From SABI01 sp963663665 (lineage in GTDB: Bacteria > Spirochaetota > Spirochaetia > Sphaerochaetales > Sphaerochaetaceae), in NCBI GenBank assembly GCA_963663665.2, contig CAXXKP010000001.1, positions 1,302,001 through 1,366,000 on the forward strand: 64,000 bases of DNA. The letters run 5' to 3'. Within the stretch, counting starts at the first letter, position 1. Each line of letters begins with the position of its first letter. A model generated the notes under the pieces. It worked only from the letters and a program-made list of their open reading frames with translations. It did not search any database and was not told where the DNA came from. A program made the translations under genes and the position numbers. Shown one piece after another: positions 43,283 to 53,539 of this stretch.

Positions 43283-46200
43283 TCAACATCCTTCTGATAA
43301 TAGTTGAACTATTTCATCTAATTGGGAAATACTTTCATGGTATTTATATAAGCGAGTCAGATTTTGTAAGTTAGCTACCTTTTCTTGAACGATACCCTCA
43401 AATGAAGCGTTTAATAGTTTTTCCATTGATTCTGCAATAGATTGGGCTTTCCCACTGATTAATCCTTTTCGTAAAGTATTAAGAATTTTAATGATCTCCT
43501 CCAGCGAGAGAGAAATTGAGTTTTCATCAACCTTATCTATTCCTCGTTTAATGTAAGGAGATGTTTTTAGGGAGTCGATTATGAGTGAGAATTCATCAAG
43601 AAATCCTTGTTCTGTTTGTTCATAATCTTCAAATAGTTGTTGAGAAATCATTTTCTCAAGTTGAGTGGCAAGTTGAGACAATCTTGTTGCTCCTAAATTT
43701 GCACAAATACTTCTTACTGAATGAACGAATCTAAGACGCTCATTTTCGTCTTTAGCAGTTTCCTCATAGAGTGCAGAGAAATCTTTGTATCCTTCGTAGA
43801 ATTGATTGAGCAAACGGATAAACAATTCCATGTCTCCATGAAGGTAGACTAATGTCTTTTCAATATCGATTCCTTCAATTATATGATCAACAGAATTTTT
43901 GGAAGTGTTACTACATAATTTCTCATCTGGTAATGTTATGATTTCGGAGGGAAGGAACTGCAGAAGTGTTCCATATAGTTCTTCTGGTTTGATTGGTTTT
44001 GATAAATAGTCATCCATTCCAGCAATGAGGCATCTTTCTTTTTCACTTCCACTCACATTTGCTGTCATTGCAACAATGGGAATTCTAGAAATCTCAATAT
44101 CTGGTAGTTCCCTTATGCGGCGAGTTGTTTCAAACCCATCAATTCCTGGCATTCTCATATCGAGAAGTACAACATCGAAATGTTTTGTTTTAATGCTTTC
44201 AATCGCGGAAAGTCCGTTATTGACTGCTTCACATGTAGCGCCTACTTGCCCAAGTAAATAGAGCATGATTTCTTGGTTAATTGCGATATCTTCTACAACA
44301 AGTATTTTCAGTGAGGAGAGAACTCTATAATCATCATATTTATTTTTTTCATTTCTCTCCACGAGTCTCATTTTAGAATGTATTTCATCGAGTAGTTTTG
44401 TTGAATCTACGGGTGTAGTGATAAATCCATCAAACAACGTATCTTGTGCATAATTAAGTAAAGATTTTTCTGTTGTTGGATCGTGGGTAATGAATATTAG
44501 GTGATTATTGTGAATACCTTCTTCTTTGCATTTCTTCAACAGGTTATAGATTTCATCATTAATTATGGAATCGTCGATGATACATAAGGTGTAAGGATGG
44601 GTATTTTGTTCAATAATAGGTCTTTGCAAATTAAAATCAGAAATGGTTGTTATTACATCAACTTCAATTCTATACTCCTTTAGAATCGAAGCTATTTCCT
44701 CTGCTGACTGTGAATTTGTATTCATTACAAGAGCCTTCGTATTAATCCATGAGGGGTCGATGGGATGAATAAGTTTGGAATTAGTATCTATTCCAAATGG
44801 TAGCGTAACAATAAATTTACTGCCCTGATGGTGGACACTTTCAACTTCAATAAGTCCCTTCATTGCTGTTACAAGCCATTTCACGATGGGTAGTCCTAGG
44901 CCAGTACTCTCTTGATGATGCTTTTTGTTTTCTTGGACTTGGTAATATGGCTCGAATATCTTAGTTATGTCATCAGGTTTTATTCCAACCCCAGTGTCTT
45001 TCACAGATAAAGAGATTTTTATTTCAGATCCAAAATCTTCAACTAAATGCGTCGACACAATAATTTGGCCATTATCAGAATATTTTATAGCATTGCTTAA
45101 AAGGTTACTCAAAATCTGACCAATTTTAATTGGGTCGCTCTGAACAGTTATAGGAATATTTCTGTCGTGTTGGTATAAGATTGATATACCTTTGTCTGTA
45201 GCTGCTTGGTTAAAGCTAGAGATAACTTGTTCAATAGTCGTTCTGAGAGAGAATGGTACAATATGTAATTCTACAGTTGACTGGTCAATTCTTGAGTAAT
45301 CAAGAACATCACGGACAAGATTAAGGAGAAAATCACTACTTGATTTAACTATTTTAGTAAGGCGTAATTGATGAGGATCAAGATGGGTATCAAGAAGCAT
45401 ATTATTTACTCCTATGATACTATTTATTGAGTTTCTGATTTCATGGCTCATTTTTGCGAAAAATGAATTGAGTTCTTTATTCATCAATTCTCTTTCATGA
45501 GCAAGCAACTCAGCTTTTTCGCTCATTTCCTTCATCTGTTTTGTGTACTCATTTCTTGATAAGACTTCACCCACATTATTAGCAAAATAACGCAGTAATT
45601 GCCTTTCATCCTTATTCCAACTCATATTGCTTCTAACAGCATCAAAACCAATGAATCCATAATTATGATTTTGTCCAATAATTGGCTGAAAGAGAATCGA
45701 TTTTACCGATTGTGCTAGTAAGATTTCTCTTTCAGCTATCCAATCATCGTTTAATTTATTTACTTCATGGACATAAATCTCTTTTCCTTCGCTGAGTTCC
45801 ATAATTAAATTGGGAAAAATGTCTTTCGGAAGCTGTTGGAGATTATCAATTTCAGGAGAAATATTTACTGCACACCATTCATGGGTGTTATCCATAATTT
45901 CTCCTTCTCTAAATAAGAAAATATACGATCGGTCTGACCCTGAGAAACTGCCGAGTACTTCGAGTGCATGATTAATAATTGGATCAAAAGTGAGTTCATT
46001 ACTTGTGAATATTTTATTTGTTAAATCAAACAAAATATTCTCGAAAGCAATTTTTCTCTCTAATAGCCTTTCTGCAGTTTGAATTTCTGTAATATTAGTT
46101 ATGCATGTTACAATCCGATCTTTTTTACAATGAGGGGAGATTGGTGTTGATGATACGCTTACACGATAAAGTTGTTCTTTAGTATTACGCAATATGGTTT

Positions 46201-47080
46201 CATAACCTGATTGCGATTTGTATTCAGATAATATTGAAGTGATGTTACCCCCAATAACATCCTTTTCGTCAAACCCTGTCATATCAAATAAATGTCTATT
46301 GGCAGAGTACACAGTCCCGTTTTCATCATGGACGATTATGCCATGTCTAATAGAATCACTCAACGAATCATTGAGATCAATATCAGAGGTAATATCTTTA
46401 ATACTTAATATATATGAGATAGTTTTCTTTGTTGAAATGCTGTTCGCGATTACTTTAAATCGTCGAGCATCATATGCCTCTGGTGAAATATATATCATTG
46501 AAGTCTTTTTCTTCAAACTTCTCGCACTTAATGCTAACTCTTCCATCGGTATTGCGAATTCATTTCCAAAGACTTCCCTCATTGAATACCCAATAATTTC
46601 TTCTCTTGTGCGAGTAAGATATTCTTTATCATTTGAGGTAACGATATCTTGCATTACTAAGTTCTCATTAAGAAAAACAAGTACATCAAATTGAGTTTTT
46701 GTTATCTCTTCTTGAACCGAAAGAAGATAGTGCTCGAACGAGATATCTCGAATAAGAAATACTACCTCATTTTCTGCTGAGCACTGCATGGCTGTAGCCG
46801 AGTAGTACTCTTCACTCTCAGCTACATAAAATTCTTTTGTATATGGGAGTTCATGGGTTGAGGGGATAAGGAATATTGAATGCCATGGTAAGAGTTTTGA
46901 GAAATACGGGTATAGAGAATGGATAGGTCTATTTAAATGAATATCTACATTGAATGCTAATAGTTTTGAAGCCTCTTTGTTAGCAGAAAGGATTGCATCA
47001 ACTATTTTTTTCGAATCTACATTACATCTGATATAGGCAATCGGGTAAGTCCCTTCAGTTCGATTTTTTTGTAAATACAT
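43283..47080 (-). CDS. hybrid sensor histidine kinase (PAS-PAS-PAS-GAF-HisKA-HATPase-REC-REC-HPt)
   Basis: 1265 residues, soluble. In order: three PAS-like regions (about 10-110, 120-220, 240-340), a GAF domain (about 345-500), HisKA with the phospho-His in KMSHEIRNSINS near 545, and HATPase with NLLSNAIKYSDNG and STGLGLPIV. A degenerate receiver (about 770-900) lacks the usual Asp context, and a true receiver follows with VVLLDMRMPGIDG near 973. A C-terminal HPt domain has its His in FVHSVRSICANLGA near 1119. A phosphorelay His-Asp-His to the HD-GYP regulator downstream is likely. The stimulus is unknown. The gene lies 196 bases after the surface-fibre operon, in the same direction. Confidence 0.93.
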   Translation of the reverse strand: MYLQKNRTEGTYPIAYIRCNVDSKKIVDAILSANKEASKLLAFNVDIHLNRPIHSLYPYFSKLLPWHSIFLIPSTHELPYTKEFYVAESEEYYSATAMQCSAENEVVFLIRDISFEHYLLSVQEEITKTQFDVLVFLNENLVMQDIVTSNDKEYLTRTREEIIGYSMREVFGNEFAIPMEELALSARSLKKKTSMIYISPEAYDARRFKVIANSISTKKTISYILSIKDITSDIDLNDSLSDSIRHGIIVHDENGTVYSANRHLFDMTGFDEKDVIGGNITSILSEYKSQSGYETILRNTKEQLYRVSVSSTPISPHCKKDRIVTCITNITEIQTAERLLERKIAFENILFDLTNKIFTSNELTFDPIINHALEVLGSFSGSDRSYIFLFREGEIMDNTHEWCAVNISPEIDNLQQLPKDIFPNLIMELSEGKEIYVHEVNKLNDDWIAEREILLAQSVKSILFQPIIGQNHNYGFIGFDAVRSNMSWNKDERQLLRYFANNVGEVLSRNEYTKQMKEMSEKAELLAHERELMNKELNSFFAKMSHEIRNSINSIIGVNNMLLDTHLDPHQLRLTKIVKSSSDFLLNLVRDVLDYSRIDQSTVELHIVPFSLRTTIEQVISSFNQAATDKGISILYQHDRNIPITVQSDPIKIGQILSNLLSNAIKYSDNGQIIVSTHLVEDFGSEIKISLSVKDTGVGIKPDDITKIFEPYYQVQENKKHHQESTGLGLPIVKWLVTAMKGLIEVESVHHQGSKFIVTLPFGIDTNSKLIHPIDPSWINTKALVMNTNSQSAEEIASILKEYRIEVDVITTISDFNLQRPIIEQNTHPYTLCIIDDSIINDEIYNLLKKCKEEGIHNNHLIFITHDPTTEKSLLNYAQDTLFDGFITTPVDSTKLLDEIHSKMRLVERNEKNKYDDYRVLSSLKILVVEDIAINQEIMLYLLGQVGATCEAVNNGLSAIESIKTKHFDVVLLDMRMPGIDGFETTRRIRELPDIEISRIPIVAMTANVSGSEKERCLIAGMDDYLSKPIKPEELYGTLLQFLPSEIITLPDEKLCSNTSKNSVDHIIEGIDIEKTLVYLHGDMELFIRLLNQFYEGYKDFSALYEETAKDENERLRFVHSVRSICANLGATRLSQLATQLEKMISQQLFEDYEQTEQGFLDEFSLIIDSLKTSPYIKRGIDKVDENSISLSLEEIIKILNTLRKGLISGKAQSIAESMEKLLNASFEGIVQEKVANLQNLTRLYKYHESISQLDEIVQLLSEGC

Positions 47081-47276
47081 CGATAAACTTACTCCTTATG
47101 ACAATGCTTCTCACAACTTCTGTCTATTCTAATTGAAAATTACACTGATTTCAATAATTACTTTTACGATAAATACAACAAATCACAAACCCGGATATAA
47201 GTGATGACATACTCATGATGATATGCCTCATAATTAATAGAATTTGATTAAGTAAAGCTTATTTCCTACTATTTTG

Positions 47277-48335
47277 TTATTGGTATTCGTTAAAGTAGAC
47301 TGCGAATATTGTGAATAGCTCTTGATCCGTAGGTGCAAACTTATCTCGTACAAGCAATTTCTTAGCCTCCATTTGTGTTAATTCTGGATTTTTTTGTTTG
47401 AGAGTGATTATCCGTTCAATTATCGATGGATCAATCGTATGTATATTCCCAAAGACACCAATATTATGAAGAGTAATAATTGCTTTTCTTAGGTCACTAA
47501 GCTCTTCCTCTGTTGAATTCTGTTTTTCCTTTAAGTCATCGAGTGAATCTTTTACACTATTAAGAGTAAGCGACAGTGATGCGTTCTCTTTTTTCAGTAA
47601 ATCAATTTCATCGAGAAGCTGTTTCTCTTTTTCATCTCGATCTTTTTCGCTTTGTATAATTGATTTGCTAAGTATTTCTACTTCTCCTTTAACAGCCTTA
47701 GTGTTATCAAGGAATTCAACCTGTTTTTCCAAAGCTTCTACTTTAAATTCTAGTATTTGTACATCAATATCAGCAGGGAGAACTGGCGCCTCCTCCTTTG
47801 TTGCGGTTTCGATAAGAGTGTTCTCATTCGGAACTATCTCAACGTTTATTAAGTTTAACATTGCTTCTAAAAGAGCTCTTTCCGCATAATATATCCCATT
47901 AATTTTGGGGGAACCGCTGTCTGTGTTCATTCTGAAATCATACTGGAGGATATCACCTCGTTTAGTAAAGTACAGTCCACTCGGTACGAATGGTAATAGG
48001 TTAACTTCTTTATAAGTAATACTTGTTGGCTTTACAGAGAAGGCAATTGACGAGGAATCAATAATATAGGTTATTGATGAAAAGTCGATGATAGTCCAGC
48101 TGCTAATCATGGAATGAATTGTTGTGAATGAGGTGATTTGTTCATCATTTGTTCCATTCGCGACTGCGAGGCGAACGAGGTGTCCTTTAGTATCAGTCAT
48201 CGAATAAGATACGATATTTTCTTTCTCAACTGATGTGACATTCTTAAACCCTTTTTCTGCTAAATTTATATTTGAATAGATCATGGAGAGTGTAAAGAGG
48301 AATAAAAGTGTTATTGCAAAACCTTTTCTTACCAT
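47277..48335 (-). CDS. periplasmic coiled-coil protein, last gene of the fibre operon
   Basis: 352 residues. Signal peptide MVRKGFAITLLFLFTLSMIY; a beta-rich N-terminal part; a coiled coil at about 195-290 with many Glu, Lys and Leu; and a short C-terminal helical part (ITLKQKNPELTQMEAKKLLV). No known family is recognised. It overlaps the preceding gene by 7 bases, so translation is coupled. A role as a periplasmic strut or assembly factor is only a guess. Confidence 0.7.
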   Translation of the reverse strand: MVRKGFAITLLFLFTLSMIYSNINLAEKGFKNVTSVEKENIVSYSMTDTKGHLVRLAVANGTNDEQITSFTTIHSMISSWTIIDFSSITYIIDSSSIAFSVKPTSITYKEVNLLPFVPSGLYFTKRGDILQYDFRMNTDSGSPKINGIYYAERALLEAMLNLINVEIVPNENTLIETATKEEAPVLPADIDVQILEFKVEALEKQVEFLDNTKAVKGEVEILSKSIIQSEKDRDEKEKQLLDEIDLLKKENASLSLTLNSVKDSLDDLKEKQNSTEEELSDLRKAIITLHNIGVFGNIHTIDPSIIERIITLKQKNPELTQMEAKKLLVRDKFAPTDQELFTIFAVYFNEYQ

Positions 48336-50140
48336 AAAGCCTCACTAGTATAACGGTTTAGAACAAGTACATCATAGGGATGAATTGGTCTTTTTTCATC
48401 TATAAGTCGTAAGAGTTTTCCGTATATAACTTGTTCCTCTTTATGGAGCGAGATTTCTGCAATAAGCTTGCCTGTCTCATCAATGACTCGGCTTGTGGGT
48501 GTAGTTGAAAAGTCTATATAGGCTTCGTATTCTATTACAGGATTGATTCTAACACTTATTCTCTCAGAATTTGTTGCATTTACGATATATCCATTTTCAT
48601 TTAGCTGGTCGAAATAGTAAACTTGTTTAAAGTCTTCTACTGGATTTGGCTCAATTATGATCTCCTCTTTAATAATATTTTCATTCTGAAGTGGAATCAG
48701 GAAGTCATTTCCATTCAGTGTACCTAATGTGGAATCTGTTGATTCGTTGGTAATCATTTCAGTATTAGCGACTTCAATAGGAGTTGTTATACTATCAATT
48801 GGAATCTCGTTTGTGGAAAGTTTTATTTCTTCTAACGCACTGTCATCTTGAGTTGTAAGATTTGCTTGTTGATCGTCAAGAATTTCTGGAAGGAGATTGG
48901 TTGATTCTTTGGTAATCACTTCAGTATTAGCTACTTCAATAGGAGTTGTTATACTATCAATTGATGTCTCTTTTGTGAGAGGCTCTTTTTCTTCTAACAC
49001 GTCTTCCTCTTTAATAGGAGGTGCTTTTTCCTTACCATCAAGAATTTCTGGAAGAGAATCTGTTGATTCTTTGTAAATCATTTCTGAATTCGTTATTTCA
49101 ATAGGAGTTGATAAAGTATCAACAGGAATCTCGTTTGTGGAAAGTTTTATTTCTTCTAAGGCACTGTCATCTTGAGTTGTAAGGTTTGCTTGTTGATCGT
49201 CAAGAATTTCTGGAAGGAGATTGTTTGATGCTTCAGTGGAGATATTCTTCTGTGGTTCTTGATTTGGCGTTGTTGCTGCGATTAGAGGGGTTTTACTCTT
49301 GATTGTAGAGGTAATGGCATCTTGTGCCTTGGTGTATTCTTGAATTGACTCGTTTTGAGGAGCTTTTGATTGAGAATTACCTAGTGTTTCTATTGCATTC
49401 CCTATAGAGGTATCTTGATCTTTGATAATACTGTCTGTTTCTTTAGTCGCTTCTACTATATATGATGTAGTATTGTTATTGGTTACTTGATTGTGTGTTT
49501 GTGAAATTACGTCATTATCATTTGAAGTTATTGAAATACTGTTATCTATGCTTTCATTATTGATGATTGGAGTTGTTTGATTCTTTTGTACTGCTGTGAA
49601 TAACCAATTTTGAACTGCTTCTGTGCTTTGTTTTTCTACTGGTATTGGAACAATTGTCAATCCAACTTTTCTTCTATGAAAAAGTGTTGAGTTGCCAACA
49701 CTTCCTATGAGGATATATTGTTCCATCTTTATATTAATAGGAAATAGCGTGTTATAATAAACATAATCTGGAACCGTAAGGCGAAAGGCAGGACCTAATT
49801 CAGAATGCTCAGAGATATAATCTGAGATTAATGGGATGAAACTTCCCCTTTGATTAACTAGCAAACTATACAAGGTTACTTGATCGCACATAATAGGTGC
49901 TTCGTGTAACGTGTCTTGGGCTAGAAGGGCTATTGATTCGATACCTGGTATTTTTTTAACAAAAATATCAACATACCCTCGTGTAGAGAACTCTACTCTT
50001 ACATCATTCGTTTCTATATAGATAGGATCAAGGCTCTGCAAGAACATCAAGAAGATTAAATTTATTATGTACAAAAGGAACAGAATAATTACAAATGTGA
50101 GTATTATCAGCCTTTTATTGGAAAGATCACGTATTTTCAT
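48329..50140 (-). CDS. membrane-anchored protein with 54-residue tandem repeats
   Basis: 603 residues. A single N-terminal helix (about 11-34, IILTFVIILFLLYIINLIF) anchors it, leaving the bulk outside the cytoplasm. About 40-180 is a folded-looking domain; about 185-305 is Ser/Thr/Asn-rich and probably disordered. Three acidic repeats of 54 residues occupy 309-362, 363-416 and 417-470, each starting LPEILD. A second folded part covers 505-603. No family is recognised. The stalk-like repeats suggest a spacer across the periplasm. Its start overlaps the previous stop by 4 bases. Confidence 0.7.
   Translation of the reverse strand: MKIRDLSNKRLIILTFVIILFLLYIINLIFLMFLQSLDPIYIETNDVRVEFSTRGYVDIFVKKIPGIESIALLAQDTLHEAPIMCDQVTLYSLLVNQRGSFIPLISDYISEHSELGPAFRLTVPDYVYYNTLFPINIKMEQYILIGSVGNSTLFHRRKVGLTIVPIPVEKQSTEAVQNWLFTAVQKNQTTPIINNESIDNSISITSNDNDVISQTHNQVTNNNTTSYIVEATKETDSIIKDQDTSIGNAIETLGNSQSKAPQNESIQEYTKAQDAITSTIKSKTPLIAATTPNQEPQKNISTEASNNLLPEILDDQQANLTTQDDSALEEIKLSTNEIPVDTLSTPIEITNSEMIYKESTDSLPEILDGKEKAPPIKEEDVLEEKEPLTKETSIDSITTPIEVANTEVITKESTNLLPEILDDQQANLTTQDDSALEEIKLSTNEIPIDSITTPIEVANTEMITNESTDSTLGTLNGNDFLIPLQNENIIKEEIIIEPNPVEDFKQVYYFDQLNENGYIVNATNSERISVRINPVIEYEAYIDFSTTPTSRVIDETGKLIAEISLHKEEQVIYGKLLRLIDEKRPIHPYDVLVLNRYTSEALW
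48731..49216 (-). repeat. three in-frame 162-bp tandem repeats
   Basis: Each unit encodes 54 residues starting LPEILD. Units 1 and 3 are almost identical over DQQANLTTQDDSALEEIKLS, while unit 2 has GKEKAPPIKEEDVLEEKEPL there; units 2 and 3 agree better in the second half (DSITTPIEVANTE). The mosaic shows recent exchange between units. Confidence 0.85.
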
Positions 50141-50835
50141 AGACTCTCCTTGAAGGATGTAAAATTGACGCCGAAGCGTACTCTAAAGTAATTGTCAAAT
50201 GAATATAGTAGAGATGATGAATATGTAATTGCGAGACCCTGATTTAAATTCTGAGGTCTTCTTGAGAGCCCAATAGTTATTCCTATAATAGCCTCAGATT
50301 TATTATAAGGAGCTGGCAATGAAGGAGGACTCAACGTATTTGAACTCTCGCTTGTAAAGGTAATATTTTGTAGTTCAACAAAACATCCATAAAGTAAATA
50401 GTTTCTACGGCTCAAGAATTCAACTCTTTGTAGAAGAATAGAGCCGCTATAGCCAAGCCCACTCTCAAATGCATCAAGTTCGTTAAGTGTATTGTTGTTA
50501 CCGTAAGCCACAATAAGATTAGTTGTAATATATAGAGATATCGGAATATAAAAATCTTGTTTTACAAGTGTGAAATTGAAAGATAATGCTCCACTAAAAA
50601 TATTCTTTTCATCAGTAGTCCTCATGTATGAAATATTGAGACCATAATCAAGAAAACTATCCTCGCTTTTAGACATCTCTAGGGAGAAAGAGAGAGGTGA
50701 TTGTGCAGAGGATTCTCCTAAAACTGCTATTGAATATCCACTTTGAACAATATCGAGAGTATGGACCGTTCTTGAATAGAGAGGAGATAGTGTTAAAAGT
50801 ATGGTTGTAACTAAGAGTGTACTAATTAATTTCAA
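50137..50835 (-). CDS. small outer-membrane-type protein of the fibre operon
   Basis: 232 residues from a TTG start at 50835, chosen because GGGGGAG is 5-6 bases upstream and the product then begins with a signal peptide (KLISTLLVTTILLTLSPLYS). The start overlaps the end of the usher-like gene by 14 bases. The mature protein is a run of beta strands (ALSFNFTLVKQDFYIPISLY, RRNYLLYGCFVELQNITF) that fits a small 8-10-stranded barrel. No family is recognised. It may be an outer-membrane partner of the usher-like protein. Confidence 0.65.
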   Translation of the reverse strand: MKLISTLLVTTILLTLSPLYSRTVHTLDIVQSGYSIAVLGESSAQSPLSFSLEMSKSEDSFLDYGLNISYMRTTDEKNIFSGALSFNFTLVKQDFYIPISLYITTNLIVAYGNNNTLNELDAFESGLGYSGSILLQRVEFLSRRNYLLYGCFVELQNITFTSESSNTLSPPSLPAPYNKSEAIIGITIGLSRRPQNLNQGLAITYSSSLLYSFDNYFRVRFGVNFTSFKESL

Positions 50836-53530
50836 TGAAATCTCCCCCTTGTAAGAATTGAATTTGTTTGATTTCAGGAGTGAGAAGTATTTCAATCCCT
50901 GAGGCATCAGCACTACCAAGATCAATTACTTCTTCACTAATTGTCAGAGTATGACCATCGGGAATGGTGCTATCTAATAGACGAATAGTCCACTTAGTTG
51001 CAACAAGTCCACTAAAACTAAAAGATCCATCCTTTCTTACGAGAGCTCTAAATACCCCATATTCACTTTCGATTTCTACTAGTGCACCAGAGTAACCAAC
51101 GGGGGGGGTGAAGTTATATACACCTAGAAATGGTATACTTGTCTCATCATCTATTTTTTGTATGCGTACAATTCCTTTGATCGTTCGAGGGGTCGAGACT
51201 TCAATCGAGATGTCATAGCTGGTATCGTTTTCTATCGTAATAATTCTCTGCTCATCATTTACAAACATGATTGGATTTAGTAAATCTGTAGAGGTTATAG
51301 TAATAACATGTTCTCCTTGAGGAAGTGCATTAAAAGTGAAGAAACCCCTCTCATCTGAAATGGTAGTTTGTCCTCCAATAGTAATTAATGCTTTAGAGAT
51401 TACTTGCCCTTCAGTATAAGGAATAATTTGTCCTTTTAGAGAGCTTACATCACTCCTCTTTCCTAATTTGACACTTAATGACCTTGAATAGGTAAGGGTT
51501 ACCGATAAGGAATTAAAAGTAGTAATTTCAACAGCCCTTTCATAGTTAAGGCTTCCAGTAATAGAGCCAAATTGTTCAGATGAATATGATGCATTTGTAG
51601 AGAATGAGAGTGAATAATTTTGTGGATTAAGAGGACTTATTTGAAATGAAGATGAGAAACTTGGTACAAATACTTTGTTGATTCGAATTTGGGTGGAAAG
51701 TTGAGCCATAAACCGACCATCTAATAATCCTGGTATAGTCTGACCAGTGTTATACGAGAAAGTTGCAGTGGTAGATTCTCCTTTTTGAGAACGTTTTTCC
51801 CCACTTATTCTTATAGTTTGGTGATTCTCAATTAAAGATGTTGCAATATCGTTGGATTGGTAGTGTGTAATAGTAGTATGTATTTTTATATCACTAAAAG
51901 TCGTATTGAAGGAAAGAGAGTAGGAATCTTGGAGAAGATTTCGAAGAGTTGGATTTATGATGTCTTCAAATGTATTTCTTCTCATCGATAGGCTCACCCC
52001 CCATCCACCTCGTGAGAAGAAGGAGGTAGAGAAGTCAAATACTTGACTCACAGTGGATGTGGTACCGCTCATATCGAAATCAAAATTTTCATGATTCCTT
52101 CTATATGCTCCACTAAAAGTAAATCTTTGAGAAGGGTTTAGTGTTGTTGAAATACTAAGTTTTTGTTCTCCACTATCGCTATCGACCATCGATGCACTTT
52201 TATACCCATAAGCCAATGAATATTGATAGAATTTCTCTTTTGCTTCCATACTAAAAGAGATTGAATACATAGCAGGATCTTGTATAGCAATTGTTCCATC
52301 TAGATGTATATTGGCTGAGTTATAAGGACGAATGAACCCCGATATTCCAAGAAAATCTATATCAAGCAGCTTGTCATTCTTATATCCAAAAGAAACTCCA
52401 TTTACATCAGAAAAATTAAAATTAGCTAATAATCCGATTTGACTTTCTTGTGGATTTTCAATAGTAAAATAAGTTTTACATGAAAATAAAGGAAGAGTGA
52501 TTGTTCCAAGAATGCCACGACTACTAATGCTTGGTATATCCGAGAGTAGAGTGAAAGAGGAGGCATTAATCGAGATGGAAGAAATAGGACTTGAATATTT
52601 AAATGTTGTACTTGTAAGAGGGTCGATAAAGGAAAGTTCTTTCATATTGATGGTAGGGAGAGTAAATGAAATGTTATGTATATGTTTATCGTCTATAGAG
52701 CCACTACCTTTTAGAGTTGTTTCCCATAATGTCGATATATTTCCCGCATGAGTTGAGGATAGTTTTGATTCAAGTGCAATCTTATAATAATGATACATTG
52801 CAGAGAGAGGTACTGAGGGAATAATCTCAATACTCTCTTTATAACTTACTATTATAGAGGGTTCTTCTAAAATGATTGCTTCAAAGGTAGAAAATTCTAT
52901 GGTTCTCCCTTTTAAGTCTTTATCAATAATAACTCTATAGGTGACCTCTTCGCTTTCTGATGGCTTGAGTGTAATTACATCTCTATCAAAAGAAGTGTTT
53001 TTACTATAATTGCTTGTACCAGATATTCTAACAGTTGATGTGGCATTACCACTATTTGTGATCCTGAGACCTATCTCATATGTTTTTTGGTCGAACACAT
53101 ATAAAGGCCTAGAGACTGTGGAAAAGACAATATTGTACTGGGGTTTTATTACAACCGATACTATACTTTTAATAGCACCTTCAAAAAAAGAGATCCCGAC
53201 CTCGTATGTGCCAGCTGGTGTGTTAGATGGGATAAATGGTGTTAAAAATACTACATCGGAACCACCACTGGCAACAGAAAGTGGCATTGGTGGAAAAGAG
53301 AGTTCCCATCCAGGAGGAAGTAAGATAGATGGATTTTGAAAGAATACTTGGTCACTGTTATTTGTAACTGAGAAAACAATTGGAACCATCTCTCTTGCAT
53401 CAGTTTCTATTGTTTTAAATTCTGTACCAATCGTTATACCACTTGTTTCATTTGCTCCTAGAAGCGGAGTGAGGAGGATAAAGAAAATAATACTAGAGAT
53501 TGGTATACAAAGTGGTCTCATCGTGTTCAC
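50822..53530 (-). CDS. usher-like outer-membrane protein (candidate)
   Basis: 902 residues. After a signal peptide (about 4-26, SSIIFFILLTPLLGA) come two Ig-like domains of the NEW3 type (about 30-120 and 125-235; VFSVTNNSDQVFF, IGLRITNSGNATSTVRISG). A long stretch of regularly alternating beta strands (about 240-720) is consistent with a 20-plus-strand barrel. At the C-terminus is a carboxypeptidase-regulatory-like domain (LKGQIIPYTEGQVISKALIT, ISDERGFFTFNALPQGEHV) and a second one (about 790-900). This periplasmic domains-barrel-C-terminal sandwiches layout is that of fimbrial ushers, though I see no sequence similarity strong enough to assign PF00577. The start is GTG at 53530 (AGAGAG 4 bases upstream) or ATG at 53521. 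Confidence 0.6.
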   Translation of the reverse strand: MNTMRPLCIPISSIIFFILLTPLLGANETSGITIGTEFKTIETDAREMVPIVFSVTNNSDQVFFQNPSILLPPGWELSFPPMPLSVASGGSDVVFLTPFIPSNTPAGTYEVGISFFEGAIKSIVSVVIKPQYNIVFSTVSRPLYVFDQKTYEIGLRITNSGNATSTVRISGTSNYSKNTSFDRDVITLKPSESEEVTYRVIIDKDLKGRTIEFSTFEAIILEEPSIIVSYKESIEIIPSVPLSAMYHYYKIALESKLSSTHAGNISTLWETTLKGSGSIDDKHIHNISFTLPTINMKELSFIDPLTSTTFKYSSPISSISINASSFTLLSDIPSISSRGILGTITLPLFSCKTYFTIENPQESQIGLLANFNFSDVNGVSFGYKNDKLLDIDFLGISGFIRPYNSANIHLDGTIAIQDPAMYSISFSMEAKEKFYQYSLAYGYKSASMVDSDSGEQKLSISTTLNPSQRFTFSGAYRRNHENFDFDMSGTTSTVSQVFDFSTSFFSRGGWGVSLSMRRNTFEDIINPTLRNLLQDSYSLSFNTTFSDIKIHTTITHYQSNDIATSLIENHQTIRISGEKRSQKGESTTATFSYNTGQTIPGLLDGRFMAQLSTQIRINKVFVPSFSSSFQISPLNPQNYSLSFSTNASYSSEQFGSITGSLNYERAVEITTFNSLSVTLTYSRSLSVKLGKRSDVSSLKGQIIPYTEGQVISKALITIGGQTTISDERGFFTFNALPQGEHVITITSTDLLNPIMFVNDEQRIITIENDTSYDISIEVSTPRTIKGIVRIQKIDDETSIPFLGVYNFTPPVGYSGALVEIESEYGVFRALVRKDGSFSFSGLVATKWTIRLLDSTIPDGHTLTISEEVIDLGSADASGIEILLTPEIKQIQFLQGGDFIEIN

Positions 53531-53539
53531 AAATCTCTC

